Shown: positions 1 to 8,939, counted from the first letter of the stretch. The stretch is 64,000 nucleotides of DNA from Rothia koreensis (GCF_004136575.1 NZ_NOIQ01000002.1:124001-188000), one strand, 5' to 3'. A program made the numbers and translations. The notes: a model not told the origin generated them from the letters alone.

Positions 1-149
1 TCCTGCCTCCCGGAAGTGCGGGATACTCCTGCCCTGCGTGTTCCACATCAGGTCTCTGCCCGGGCGGGACGGAGCCGGCGTCCACAATTCGGCGTCCGAG
101 CGGTCGCCTCGAGGCGCAATGCCGCCTTCCTCCTGGCACCCTCGAGGAC
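1..149. other. Left-edge sequence without a supported gene
   Basis: I see no convincing coding region here. The short open frames have no recognisable domain and no good ribosome binding site. The stretch lies upstream of the HNH nuclease gene and may hold its promoter, but no clear -35/-10 pair stands out. Confidence 0.4.
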
Positions 150-1241
150 ATGAATCGCTCAGCCTCGCCCGGTGGCCTCCGACCCGGAATCCCGACCGGC
201 GCCCTGATCGCCGCGACCGCAGCCCTGCTCGCCATCCTGGGATGGATCACGGTTCAGGCCGGCAACGGGGCTGCCGGCGGGTGGTCGGTCCTGCCGGAAT
301 GGTCGTCGCGACGTCTCCTGTTGTCCCAGGACACCGCCGGTCACCTGGCCCGGGTGACGGTACGGGCCAAGGGTGCGGGGAAGCCCTATGATCGATCGGC
401 CTTCGGCAGTCCCTGGTCGGACGAGGACCACAACGGTTGCGACACCCGCAATGACATCCTCTCCCGGGACATGGCCGATGTCTCGTTCGGCGACCGGTCA
501 TCCTGCCGAGTCAGGCAGGGAACTCTCGCCGATCCGTACACCGGTCGAACCATCGAGTTCGTCGCAGGCAAGGAATCTCGGAAGGTTCAGATCGATCACG
601 TCGTCGCACTGTCGGATTCCTGGGTCTCGGGGGCATGGGAATGGCCGGCAGAGAGACGCCGTGCCTTCGCCAACGACCCGGAGAATCTGCTGGCCGTGGA
701 CGGGCCGACGAATGAGGACAAAGGGGGCAGCGACGCCGCGGAATGGCTCCCACCGGATCGAGCTTTCCGTTGTCCGTATGTGGCACGCCAAGTGAAGGTC
801 AAAGCCGCCTACGGGCTCAGCGTGACTCCGGAAGAAAGAACCACGATCTTGGATGTGTTGAGCCGGTGCCCGAATTTCGGGCTCAGCCCGTCGCCGGGCA
901 GGTCGGCGCGTGGCCCCGGTTCAGCCGGCGGTCTCGAGCTGGCGATTGATCCGATGGACCAGCATGTCGAGGGCGACCAGGTTTCCGCCGCCTTCCGGAA
1001 CGATCAAGTCCGCGCGCCGCTTGGAAGGCTCCACGTAGAGCTCGTGCATGGGTTTGACCGTCGAAAGATACTGGGATTCGACCGATTCGACGGATCGCCC
1101 GCGTTCGAGGACATCCCGCTTGATGCGCCTCAGGATTCGGACATCGGCGTCGGTGTCCACGAAGAGTTTGATGTCGCACCGTGCGCAGATCTCGTCCTCG
1201 GCAAAGAGAAGGATTCCTTCGACGATCACAATCGGCTGTGA
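150..1241 (+). CDS. HNH endonuclease family protein (DUF1524/GmrSD C-terminal type) with antisense read-through tail
   Basis: Predicted extracytoplasmic nuclease. An N-terminal hydrophobic segment (about residues 16-38) looks like a signal or anchor. The body carries an HNH-type core: IDHVVALSDSW around residues 148-158, NDPENLLAV, and NEDKGGSDAAEWLP about 35 residues later, as in small actinobacterial HNH proteins of the DUF1524 class. The recognisable domain ends near residue 245 (about base 885). The frame then stays open to 1241 and covers half of the convergent udk gene on the other strand. Family members are usually about 200-250 residues, so the last 120 residues look like non-homologous read-through after loss of the native stop. 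Substrate unknown; a role in scavenging extracellular nucleic acid is inference. Confidence 0.75.
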   Translation: MNRSASPGGLRPGIPTGALIAATAALLAILGWITVQAGNGAAGGWSVLPEWSSRRLLLSQDTAGHLARVTVRAKGAGKPYDRSAFGSPWSDEDHNGCDTRNDILSRDMADVSFGDRSSCRVRQGTLADPYTGRTIEFVAGKESRKVQIDHVVALSDSWVSGAWEWPAERRRAFANDPENLLAVDGPTNEDKGGSDAAEWLPPDRAFRCPYVARQVKVKAAYGLSVTPEERTTILDVLSRCPNFGLSPSPGRSARGPGSAGGLELAIDPMDQHVEGDQVSAAFRNDQVRAPLGRLHVELVHGFDRRKILGFDRFDGSPAFEDIPLDAPQDSDIGVGVHEEFDVAPCADLVLGKEKDSFDDHNRL

Positions 1242-1541
1242 GTCGATCGTCAGGGTTTCGTCAGAACGATTGTGGTCCGCGTAGTCGTAGACCGGACATT
1301 CGATGCTCACCCCGCGTGCGAGCTGATCCAGATGCTGAATCAGCAGCTCGTTGTCGAACGCTTCGGGAGCGTCGTAATTCAGCAGAGCGCGCTCGTCGTA
1401 GTTCAGGTCGTCGCGTCGTTTGTAATAGTTGTCGTGGTAGACCACCGAGACGTGCTCATCAAAGCTGGCGACCAGGGCCCGGGTCAGGGTCGTCTTCCCC
1501 GATCCGGTACCGCCTGCGATGCCGATGACCAGTGGCTTCAT
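921..1541 (-). CDS. udk: Uridine kinase
   Basis: Cytoplasmic pyrimidine salvage enzyme that phosphorylates uridine (and usually cytidine) with ATP or GTP. At 206 residues it has normal family length. The Walker A loop GGTGSGKTT lies at residues 10-18, followed by YHDNYYKRRDDL, typical of the uridine kinase/phosphoribulokinase fold, and VIVEGILLF before the lid region with RRIKRDVLERGR. It starts at ATG with no close neighbour upstream. Its 3' half is overlapped on the opposite strand by the tail of the HNH nuclease frame. The identification is secure from full-length motif agreement. Confidence 0.95.
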   Translation of the reverse strand: MKPLVIGIAGGTGSGKTTLTRALVASFDEHVSVVYHDNYYKRRDDLNYDERALLNYDAPEAFDNELLIQHLDQLARGVSIECPVYDYADHNRSDETLTIDSQPIVIVEGILLFAEDEICARCDIKLFVDTDADVRILRRIKRDVLERGRSVESVESQYLSTVKPMHELYVEPSKRRADLIVPEGGGNLVALDMLVHRINRQLETAG

Positions 1542-1681
1542 TCGTGTTCCGCTCCCGATGCTCGATGCCTGCCGCTAATACATTGTGCCGCACGGACGGT
1601 CGTCAACCGACGCGGGGCCACACACAACTGCGCCCGACGGACGGAGGAAACTCCGGCCATCGGGCGCAGTACGAGGAGAAA

Positions 1682-2749
1682 TCAGGCTTCGACCTCGGCG
1701 TCGGCGAACGTCGAGGTGTCGATGACGCAACGGAATTTCACGTCACCCGCGACGACGCGCTCGTAGGCGTCGTCGACCTCGTGCACCGAAACCTTCTCGA
1801 TCTTCGCCCCGAACCCATGTTCGGCGCAGAAATCCAGCATTTCCTGGGTCTCAGGGATGCCACCGATATTGGAACCGGCGATAGCCTTGCGGCCACCGAT
1901 CACCGATCCGAAGCTGAACGCCTGCTTCTCGGGCGGCAACCCGACCACGGCCATGACGCCACGGGGCTTCAGCAGGCTCATGTACTTGTCCACCGGGATC
2001 GACGCCGAGATCGTGTTGAGGATCAGGTCGAATTCGCCGCGGTGGTTCTTGAAGAAGTCCTCTTCGGAGGTGGCCAGCGTACGGGTCGCGCCGAGCTCCT
2101 TGGCCTCCTGCTCCTTCTTGAGGGAACGGGACAGGACGGTCACCTCAGCGCCCTTGGCCGCAGCGATCTGGACGCCCATGTGTCCGAGACCGCCCAGACC
2201 GAGCACCGCGACCTTCTTGCCCGGTGCAGCATCCCACGTGGCCAGAGGCGAATACGTGGTGATGCCTGCGCAGAGAAGGGGAGCGGCGACGTCGAAGTCC
2301 AGCGCGTCGGGGATCCGCAGGACGAAGTCCTGGTTGACCACGACTTTCTCGGAGTAGCCGCCCTGCGTGATGCTGCCGTCGACATCTTCGGAGTCGTAGG
2401 TGCCGACCATGCCGCCACGCGTGCAGTTCTGTTCCTGCCCGTCGCGGCACTCCTCGCACTCTCCACAGGAGTTGACCATGCATCCGACGCCCACGCGGTC
2501 GCCGACCTTGTACTTGGTGACGTCGGAGCCCACGGCTTCGACGACGCCGGCGATCTCGTGACCCACGGTCAGCGGGAAGTGCGCCTCGCCCCATTCGTTG
2601 CGAATCGTGTGGATGTCGCTGTGGCAAATGCCTGCGGCCTTGATGTCGATCAGGACGTCGTCGGGCCGCGGATCCCGGCGGTCAATCGTGGCGACCTTGA
2701 ACGGTGCGTCCGGTCCGGTCTTCTGAAGTGCTTTGACTGAAATGGGCAT
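1682..2749 (-). CDS. NAD(P)-dependent zinc alcohol dehydrogenase (YahK/cinnamyl-type)
   Basis: Medium-chain zinc dehydrogenase, 355 residues, that interconverts alcohols and aldehydes. The catalytic zinc site is seen as GICHSDIH (Cys42) and GHEIAG (His64, Glu65). The structural zinc cysteines are at 95, 98, 101 and 109. The nucleotide-binding loop GLGGLGHMG is at residues 184-192. The sequence is closest in style to the YahK/AdhC subgroup, which often prefers NADPH and broad aldehydes; the exact substrate cannot be read. The start has a strong upstream AGGAGG. It is divergent from the MFS exporter, with a 175-base shared control region. Confidence 0.9.
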   Translation of the reverse strand: MPISVKALQKTGPDAPFKVATIDRRDPRPDDVLIDIKAAGICHSDIHTIRNEWGEAHFPLTVGHEIAGVVEAVGSDVTKYKVGDRVGVGCMVNSCGECEECRDGQEQNCTRGGMVGTYDSEDVDGSITQGGYSEKVVVNQDFVLRIPDALDFDVAAPLLCAGITTYSPLATWDAAPGKKVAVLGLGGLGHMGVQIAAAKGAEVTVLSRSLKKEQEAKELGATRTLATSEEDFFKNHRGEFDLILNTISASIPVDKYMSLLKPRGVMAVVGLPPEKQAFSFGSVIGGRKAIAGSNIGGIPETQEMLDFCAEHGFGAKIEKVSVHEVDDAYERVVAGDVKFRCVIDTSTFADAEVEA

Positions 2750-2924
2750 ATGAATGCCTCCTGACGTCGTGCTGATGGGATACGTATAAATCTACGGCTA
2801 TATCTGAGCCATGTCCGGAAAGTTCGCCATGCGCATTATCGGCTGTGATCTTGCTCAGGATTGTGACCTCCCATGTGGATGGGCTCATGGACGCATCCTT
2901 GAGGTGCGAGTAGAAGTAGGAGAT

Positions 2925-4409
2925 ATGCCTACAGATTTGCCCGGAAAATTCGACGCAGAACAGAAGAGGATACTGGCCCTGACACTGGTGCCACTCTTCA
3001 TGTCCCTGCTCAGCGTCTCCATCGTCAACGTGGTCCTGCCCGCCGTTCAGGAATCGATCCATGCCGGCAGTTCCGAGTTGCAGTGGGTACTCTCCGGGTA
3101 CGCCCTCGCTTTCGGTGTGCTGCTCGTCGCCGCCGGGCGAGCCGGCGACGTCTACGGCCGCGGAAGGCTGTTCATCCTCGGCGTCAGCCTGTTCGGTCTG
3201 GGAGCCCTCGTCTCCGGGCTGGCCCCGACGCCGATCGTTCTGAACATTGCCCGTGTGGCCATGGGTCTCGGTTCCGGATTTCTGAACCCCCAGGCCATCG
3301 GCCTCATTCAGCAGTACTTCAAAGGAGCCCAGAGAGGAAAGGCATTCGGCCTCTTCGGCGGCGTCGTCGGTGTTTCGGTGGCCATCGGGCCGGTACTGGG
3401 CGGCGTGCTCATCAGTCTTTTCGGCCCGGAGATCGGTTGGCGGGCCGCCTTCCTGGTCAACGTCCCGATCTGCGTGGTCGCGATTCTGCTGGCCAAGGCA
3501 TGGTTGCCGGATTCTGCGTGGGAGCCCGTACCCGCTGAGCACTCGACCTCGTCGATGCCCGTCGTGTCGAAGAACGGATCGGCCCCGCGCCCCAAGGCAG
3601 ACCTCGACCCGGTCGGGCTCGTCTCCTTCGGCCTGGCGGTCCTGCTCGTCATGCTTCCGTTCGTCGAGTCCTCGGTCGGCCCCTGGATCTGGGGCTCCAT
3701 GGTGGTGGCCGCCGCACTGTTCGTTTTCTGGGCGTTCTGGGAGAAGAAATACCGTCAACGCGGCGGCGAACCCATGATCGACATGGAGCTGTTCAGGACT
3801 CGCTCTTTCGCGAACGGAACCATGCTCATCGGACTCTACTTCGTCGGTGTGACCAGCATCTGGGTGCTCGTGGCGCTCTACATGCAGTCCGGTCTGGGGC
3901 ATACCGCGCTCGCCTCCGGGCTCATGGGATTGCCCGCGGCGGCCGCCAGCGCCATCAGCGCGCCGATCGCCGGCAGGCACATCGTACGCATGGGACGACC
4001 GCTCGTACTGATCGGCATGGGCTCGGTCTTGTTCGGCCTCCTGACCACCGCTCTCCTGGTGTACCTCCACGGGCAGGTAGGTCTCAGCGAATGGTGGATG
4101 CTTCTCAGCCTGACCTTCGTCGGTGGGGGACAGGGGCTCGTTGTGAGCCCCAACCAGACCCTGACCCTCGCCGATGTGCCGATGCGTTATGCCGGTTCGG
4201 CGGGAGGCGTGCTGCAGACCGGCCAACGAGTCGGCACGTCGATCGGAATTGCCGCCATCACGGGCATCGTCTTCGCGATCGTGGCCCACTCGACCTGGCC
4301 CACCGCCATGGTTGTGGGGCTGCTGGTCATCGCCGTCGTCGTGATCCTGGCCGGCGCCATCGGCGTTCGCGACGTCGTGACGAGCCGACGCGAGGCCCAG
4401 GCGGCCTGA
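2925..4409 (+). CDS. MFS transporter, DHA2 (EmrB/QacA) family drug or metabolite exporter
   Basis: Inner-membrane proton antiporter with a predicted 14 membrane segments, 494 residues from the chosen start. Motif A-like GRAGDVYGRGRLF lies between TM2 and TM3, and GGVVGVSVAIGPVLGG matches the antiporter motif C in TM5. A hydrophilic loop of about 40 residues (around residues 200-240) splits the two halves. The frame is open from 2811, but ATG 2925 is preceded by TAGGAGAT and gives a normal cytoplasmic N-terminus. The substrate is unknown. It is divergent from the alcohol dehydrogenase, so a shared stress or aldehyde response is possible but unproven. Confidence 0.88.
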   Translation: MPTDLPGKFDAEQKRILALTLVPLFMSLLSVSIVNVVLPAVQESIHAGSSELQWVLSGYALAFGVLLVAAGRAGDVYGRGRLFILGVSLFGLGALVSGLAPTPIVLNIARVAMGLGSGFLNPQAIGLIQQYFKGAQRGKAFGLFGGVVGVSVAIGPVLGGVLISLFGPEIGWRAAFLVNVPICVVAILLAKAWLPDSAWEPVPAEHSTSSMPVVSKNGSAPRPKADLDPVGLVSFGLAVLLVMLPFVESSVGPWIWGSMVVAAALFVFWAFWEKKYRQRGGEPMIDMELFRTRSFANGTMLIGLYFVGVTSIWVLVALYMQSGLGHTALASGLMGLPAAAASAISAPIAGRHIVRMGRPLVLIGMGSVLFGLLTTALLVYLHGQVGLSEWWMLLSLTFVGGGQGLVVSPNQTLTLADVPMRYAGSAGGVLQTGQRVGTSIGIAAITGIVFAIVAHSTWPTAMVVGLLVIAVVVILAGAIGVRDVVTSRREAQAA

Positions 4410-4522
4410 TGAACGGCGACTGGTCCTCACCATCTCGGCCGTGCCGGAGAGTGCGAACCGGGCCCTGAAACGGCACGGCTCGCACACCGGAGGTTCTGGA
4501 TGGGCTCTCACGGGGCCAACAA

Positions 4523-4562
4523 GGAAGCCGCGGGTCCGTCATCGACGGATCCGCGGCTTCCG
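4523..4562 (+). terminator. Strong hairpin downstream of the MFS gene
   Basis: An 18-bp stem with one G-T pair (GGAAGCCGCGG... pairing with ...CCGCGGCTTCC) and a 3-base loop. There is no clear T run on the plus strand, which is common for actinobacterial terminators. It probably ends MFS transcription. Confidence 0.65.
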
Positions 4563-4591
4563 GCACATGGTCAATGCCCATTTAAAAACAT

Positions 4592-4625
4592 GAGTCGCGG
4601 AACCGTACGAACGGTTCCGCGACTC
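4592..4625 (-). terminator. Rho-independent terminator of tRNA-Pro
   Basis: Perfect 15-bp stem (GAGTCGCGGAACCGT with its complement) and a 4-base loop. It is followed on the minus strand by ATGTTTTTAAA, a T run in the right place to terminate the tRNA transcript. Confidence 0.85.
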
Positions 4626-4635
4626 TGTCCTTGGG

Positions 4636-4709
4636 TCGGGATGACAGGATTTGAACCTGCGACCTCGTCGTCCCGAACGACGCGCGCTACCAAGCTGCGC
4701 CACATCCCG
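4636..4709 (-). tRNA. tRNA-Pro, anticodon CGG
   Basis: A 74-nt cloverleaf on the minus strand. The acceptor stem CGGGATG pairs with CATCCCG and has an A discriminator. The D arm is GCGCAGCTTGGTAGCGC, the anticodon arm is CGTCG-TTCGGGA-CGACG with anticodon CGG reading CCG, and the T arm contains GGTTCAAATCC. The CCA end is not encoded. A leading C1 and the CGG anticodon fit tRNA-Pro. No integrase or duplicated 3' end is seen nearby. Confidence 0.95.
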
Positions 4710-4828
4710 ATGTTGACTTGTCCGCTCGGGAAACCCGGTATCGCGTCAAGCAACTTCTCTAGAATAGCGGATCGGCTATATCGCGGCAAACCAGCGGTTC
4801 GTGGCGGCGACCACGTCGGCGTCCCGGA

Positions 4829-7756
4829 TCACCGGCTGGCCCACTCCACCAATTGGAGAATGTTCTGGTAGGTGTGCCCCGTGGCTTCGGTCATTCCCTG
4901 CTCGCACGTCCGGTTCGACGACGCGTAGGCCGCGTACTGCCGTTGGTTGACCTCACGGGCCTCGGCACGCGTGGCCGACTGGGTGAGCTCAGGATGCAGC
5001 ATTCCGCGGTCCCCGGCATACGCGCAGCATCCCCACTCGAGGGGGACGTCGCATGTTTCGGCCACGGCGTTCCCGAGTTCCTCGAGATGCGGCCCCAGCC
5101 CCAAATGGGTCAGCGAGCACGTGGGGTGCAGAACCAGAGACTCGACCTTGCGCCGGATCGTCAGCATCGGGAGGACCGACGTCGCAACGAACTCAACCGA
5201 GTCCACGAAACGGATCCGGGAGAAATCCCGGATTTCCCCGTCGGACCCGTGCTGCGGGCCGGCGGCTGCGGCGTCGAGCACCTTGGCCTTCATGGTCTCG
5301 AGACCTTCTGTGCATGAGGAGGCGTCACAGACCACGGGCAACCGTCCGCCGTCCGAGGCGGCCCACAGACCATCGAGGACTCGGTCGGACATGACGGAGT
5401 ACCCCTCCGTGAATCCCTTGGATTTCCAGGGTGTACCGCAGCACATCGAACCGATTCCCTCCGGGGTGTTCCATCGCAAGCCGGCGCGATGCGCCACGCT
5501 CATCAACGATGAGCCCGCGCTCTGGTCAGCCGGTGATCCGGAGGAATCAACCGCGCCGAACATCGAGTTCACACAGGCCGGGAAGAACACGAAGTCCGCG
5601 GCGGGATCGGTCCGCTCCGCACGGCGTCTTCCGCCCGAGGGCAGATGCTTGTTGTATCGGGGCACGGTGTCCTCGCCCATGACGGCGCGACCGACGTCGG
5701 TCGCGGCCCTCGGCACGGGCCAGGGAAGCATCTTCGCGGTCCTCAGGCCATAGTTGGCCAGATTGTTCGCGGCCTCCCAGTGCTGCGCCGCGACCTTCCA
5801 GCCCGAGCTCTCGGCGGGGCGCTGGTGCTCCGAACGCAATCGACGAATCAGGTCACCCGTGTTGATGTCGACGGGGCACCGGGTCACGCACATACCGTCC
5901 ACCGCGCAGGTTTGTTCTCCCTGGTAGTCCCAGTCGGCCTCGATTTTCTTGACCAGATCGTGGTCTCCGCGGGCGCGTGCTGCTTCGAGCTCGCGGCGCA
6001 TCACGATTCGTTGCCGTGGCGTCAGCGTCAGGTCTTTGGAGGGGCAGACCGGCTCGCAGTAGCCGCACTCCACGCAGCGATCCACCTCTTCCTCGACCGT
6101 CTCGGCGACCTTGAGGTTCTGGACGTAGGAGTCAGGATCATCGTTGATCACGACCCCGGGATTCAGCATTGCCCCCGGGTCCACGAGCCGCTTGACCTCG
6201 CACATGACCTCGTAGAGCTCGTCCCCGAATTGGCGACGCACGTAAGGGGCCATGATCCGGCCGGTGCCGTGTTCTGCCTTGAGCGACCCCCGGTTGCCCA
6301 GCACGAGGGAGACCATGTCCTCCGTGAAGTCACGATAGCGGTCGAGTTTTTGGGGCTCGGAAAAACGCTCGTTGAGCATGAAATGGATGTTGCCGTCCTT
6401 GGCGTGCCCGAAAATCACGGAATCCTGGTATCCGTGGGTGTCGAACATGGTGCCGAGATCGCGGCACGTCTCGCCCAGCGCGTCGACCGGGACCACGACA
6501 TCTTCGAGCAACGCGTTGGTCCCGGACGGGCGATTCCCGGCCACCGTCGCGTACAGGTTGTTCCTCGCTGACCACAGGAGGGCGCGCTGGGATGGGTCCG
6601 TCGTCATTTCGGCGGGGGAGGACAGCTTGAGCCCGTCCAACATGGAACGCGCGGCGTCGTGACGCTCGGCCACCTCTTGCTCGGTTTTGGCCTGGAACTC
6701 GACGAGGAGTGCCGCGTGCCGGTCGACGTCGATTCGAGCGAGCGAGTCCGCAACCTTCCCCGTTCGTTGGGCGACACGGATCGACGTCGAATCCAGAAGC
6801 TCGACGGTCGCCATATCGGCTTCGACGAGGCTCGGTACCGTCGAGGTCGCGGAGATCAGGTCGGGGAAGACGAGAAGTCCGGTCGACGTGGCCGGGAGGA
6901 TCTCCACCGTGCGGAAAGTGGCCGAGGCGACGAAACCCAAGGTTCCTTCGGACCCGATCACCAAGTGCTCCAGGATGCGGACGGGATCGCGGAAATCCAG
7001 GAAGGCATTGATCCCGTATCCCATCGTGTTCTTCATCGAATACTGATGCTCGATGGTCCGTCGGGATTCCGGGTTCTCGACGACCCGACGGCGCAGGCGC
7101 AGCAGCCCCTCGTGGAGTTCCGGCTCCTGGTCCCGCAGACGGGAGTCCGCGTCCGGCTCGGAGGTGTCCAAGGTCGTCCCCGACGGCAGAATCAGGACCA
7201 TGGAGTCCAAGGTGCGATACGTGTTGAATTCGGTTCCGCAGGACATTCCCGAAGAGTTGTTGGCGATGACTCCGCCGATGGTGCAGGCGGACGACGACGC
7301 CGGGTCGGGACCGATCTTGCGCCCGAAACGACGGAGGGCCCCGTTGACGGCCCCGACCGTCGCACCGGGCTGGACCCGCACCTTGTTCCCGTTGTCCAGG
7401 ACCTCGATGCCACGGAAGGCTCGACGCGTGTCCACCATGACGCCGTCCGATACGGCCTGGCCGGAAAGGCTTGTACCCCCTGACCGAAAAGTCACCGGCA
7501 GTCCGGCCCGCGAGGCCGCGGCCATCACGGCTGCTACTCCGTCCGCGGATTCAGGGCGCACGATGCCCTGCGGAACGAGAAGGTAGTGGGACGCGTCGTG
7601 GGCCATCGACAAACGGTCGATTTCCTTGGACGACGTCGTGCCGACGTGGCTCGAGTCCATTCCCGCGGCCATGGTGTCGAACGCGGGGCTCGGCGGTGCC
7701 GCCGAGACCGTGAGTGCGGACGGCGCGGAAGAGGGTAATGATGTGGTGGAGGTCAT
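4829..7756 (-). CDS. FAD-binding and Fe-S-binding oxidoreductase, quinone-linked D-lactate dehydrogenase type
   Basis: Large 975-residue fusion. The N-terminal half is a VAO-type FAD domain (FRSGGTSLSGQAVSD near residue 95; GGVIANNSSGMSCG near residue 165) followed by the FAD-linked oxidase C-terminal domain. Two Fe-S motifs follow: CVECGYCEPVC near residue 560 and CAVDGMCVTRCP near residue 616. The C-terminal part has CCG-type cysteine motifs (MCCGTPW near 769, GCCAYAGDRG near 907). This architecture belongs to bacterial D-lactate or D-2-hydroxyacid dehydrogenases that pass electrons to quinones at the membrane. D-lactate is the likely but unproven substrate. It appears monocistronic and is separated from the metallophosphoesterase by 178 bases. 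Confidence 0.88.
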   Translation of the reverse strand: MTSTTSLPSSAPSALTVSAAPPSPAFDTMAAGMDSSHVGTTSSKEIDRLSMAHDASHYLLVPQGIVRPESADGVAAVMAAASRAGLPVTFRSGGTSLSGQAVSDGVMVDTRRAFRGIEVLDNGNKVRVQPGATVGAVNGALRRFGRKIGPDPASSSACTIGGVIANNSSGMSCGTEFNTYRTLDSMVLILPSGTTLDTSEPDADSRLRDQEPELHEGLLRLRRRVVENPESRRTIEHQYSMKNTMGYGINAFLDFRDPVRILEHLVIGSEGTLGFVASATFRTVEILPATSTGLLVFPDLISATSTVPSLVEADMATVELLDSTSIRVAQRTGKVADSLARIDVDRHAALLVEFQAKTEQEVAERHDAARSMLDGLKLSSPAEMTTDPSQRALLWSARNNLYATVAGNRPSGTNALLEDVVVPVDALGETCRDLGTMFDTHGYQDSVIFGHAKDGNIHFMLNERFSEPQKLDRYRDFTEDMVSLVLGNRGSLKAEHGTGRIMAPYVRRQFGDELYEVMCEVKRLVDPGAMLNPGVVINDDPDSYVQNLKVAETVEEEVDRCVECGYCEPVCPSKDLTLTPRQRIVMRRELEAARARGDHDLVKKIEADWDYQGEQTCAVDGMCVTRCPVDINTGDLIRRLRSEHQRPAESSGWKVAAQHWEAANNLANYGLRTAKMLPWPVPRAATDVGRAVMGEDTVPRYNKHLPSGGRRRAERTDPAADFVFFPACVNSMFGAVDSSGSPADQSAGSSLMSVAHRAGLRWNTPEGIGSMCCGTPWKSKGFTEGYSVMSDRVLDGLWAASDGGRLPVVCDASSCTEGLETMKAKVLDAAAAGPQHGSDGEIRDFSRIRFVDSVEFVATSVLPMLTIRRKVESLVLHPTCSLTHLGLGPHLEELGNAVAETCDVPLEWGCCAYAGDRGMLHPELTQSATRAEAREVNQRQYAAYASSNRTCEQGMTEATGHTYQNILQLVEWASR

Positions 7757-7934
7757 GATTCCATCCTAGGATCACGACGATTGGCGTGCCACGGAGGTTT
7801 ACCATTCCTCAAGAACGGGCAAGGCAAGGCAGATTAGGGGAAGGTACGGCAAAGGCAGAAGGTGGGGAAGGGGAGAGGGCGGGACGGCAGGCGCGGCATT
7901 GCCCGGTTCACCCCGTGCCCGGCGTCAGTGGGCC

Positions 7935-8933
7935 TTACGCGTCGCCGCTTTCTTGTTCCCGCGCGGTCAGGCGGAGAAGGACCGCCTCGGGTGGGCAGAA
8001 CAGGCGGACAGCAGCAAATCGAGAGGTTCCCAGGCCCGCGTTGACCTCCAGCGGGATGCCTTCGTCATAGGAAATGCCCCGAGCTCTGGCGGGGTCCAGA
8101 TCGCAGTTGGAAACCACCGCATGGCCTCCGGGAAGGCAAATCTGTCCGCCGTGCGTGTGACCGGCGAACATGATGTCGGCGCCGTCTGCGACGAACCGGT
8201 CAATGGTCCGTCTGTAGGGCGCGTGCATGACTCCGACGCGCAATGACGGTTCTGTCCCTCGCGAACCGGTCGTGGCCCCGTCACCGGCCGGACCGTGATC
8301 CGCCTGGGGGAATCCCGGATGGCGATCGTATCCGAGGTGAGGGTCATCCACTCCGGAGAAGTCGAGGCGAACGCCTCCGATCTCCATGCTGTCCGCGCGG
8401 TTGATCAATCCGATCCAACCGCGGTCGTCGAAGGCTTGGTGCATTCGTCGGAATGGAAGGACATCCGGGGCGTCGCGGTCCCTCTTCTCGTCACCGGTGT
8501 GTTTCCACAGGTAGCGCGCCGGGTTCTTGAGCTTGGGCGCAAAGTAGCAATTGGACCCGGGGACGTAGACACCGGGCAGATCCAGCAACGGATCCAAGGC
8601 ATCCAGCAAAGGATCGAGGGCTTCGGTATGACTGAAGTTGTCTCCTGTGGAGACGACCAAGTCCGGGTCCAAGTCTGCGAGGGAACGCATGAACTGTGTC
8701 TTGCGTCGCTGCCCCGGAATCATGTGCACATCCGAAATGTGCAACACGGACAAGGAAGGACTTCCGGGAGGCAGGATCGAGAGGGTCTCCTTCCGCACCC
8801 GGAAGCGGTTCAACTCGATGAAGTGTCCATAGGCAAGCACGGCGGCCCCCGCGGCAGCCGAAAGTCCCATGCTCCTCAGAGCCAATGAGACGATCGACGC
8901 CGTGGGGGCCGCCGGTCGGTCAGTGGTGTTCAC
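7935..8933 (-). CDS. Membrane-anchored metallophosphoesterase (YkuE-like)
   Basis: Calcineurin-like phosphoesterase of 332 residues with an N-terminal hydrophobic segment (about 16-38) that should place it at the membrane. Metal-binding blocks: HISDVHM near residue 65, STGDNFSH near 95, and GHTHGGQ near 258. The usual GNHD block reads GSNCYF instead, so the His that normally assists catalysis is absent; actinobacterial relatives often carry GSN here. The start lies 6 bases after the penicillin-binding protein stop, so the two are co-transcribed. This suggests an envelope-linked phosphodiester or pyrophosphate substrate, which is inference. Confidence 0.88.
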   Translation of the reverse strand: MNTTDRPAAPTASIVSLALRSMGLSAAAGAAVLAYGHFIELNRFRVRKETLSILPPGSPSLSVLHISDVHMIPGQRRKTQFMRSLADLDPDLVVSTGDNFSHTEALDPLLDALDPLLDLPGVYVPGSNCYFAPKLKNPARYLWKHTGDEKRDRDAPDVLPFRRMHQAFDDRGWIGLINRADSMEIGGVRLDFSGVDDPHLGYDRHPGFPQADHGPAGDGATTGSRGTEPSLRVGVMHAPYRRTIDRFVADGADIMFAGHTHGGQICLPGGHAVVSNCDLDPARARGISYDEGIPLEVNAGLGTSRFAAVRLFCPPEAVLLRLTAREQESGDA

Positions 8934-8939
8934 CGTGGA

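Larger units (their letters stand above)
4410..4635. other. Intergenic region with three inverted repeats between the MFS gene and tRNA-Pro
   Basis: No gene is supported here. It holds a 9-bp inverted repeat (4438-4446 with 4471-4479, 24-base loop), then two strong hairpins listed separately (4523-4562 and 4592-4625). The layout suggests that transcription from the MFS side and from the tRNA side both end here. Confidence 0.6.

Noticed and set aside
150-900. HNH protein as part of a restriction or phage-defence system
   Set aside because: It has a signal-like N-terminus and no methyltransferase, NTPase or other defence gene beside it.
2844-2859. Crp-like site TGTGATCTTGCTCAGG in the adh-MFS region
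   Set aside because: The second half-site has two mismatches to TCACA; likely chance.
2682-4511. 609-codon minus-strand open frame opposite the MFS gene
   Set aside because: Composition is that of an antisense shadow of a membrane protein; the MFS gene has clear motifs and a ribosome binding site.
4636-4709. tRNA-Pro as an integration site for a mobile element
   Set aside because: No integrase, no repeated tRNA 3' end and no foreign-looking genes on either side.
7757-7934. Purine-rich plus-strand tract between the oxidase and metallophosphoesterase genes
   Set aside because: No inverted repeat, promoter pair or open frame stands out; probably simple untranslated sequence.
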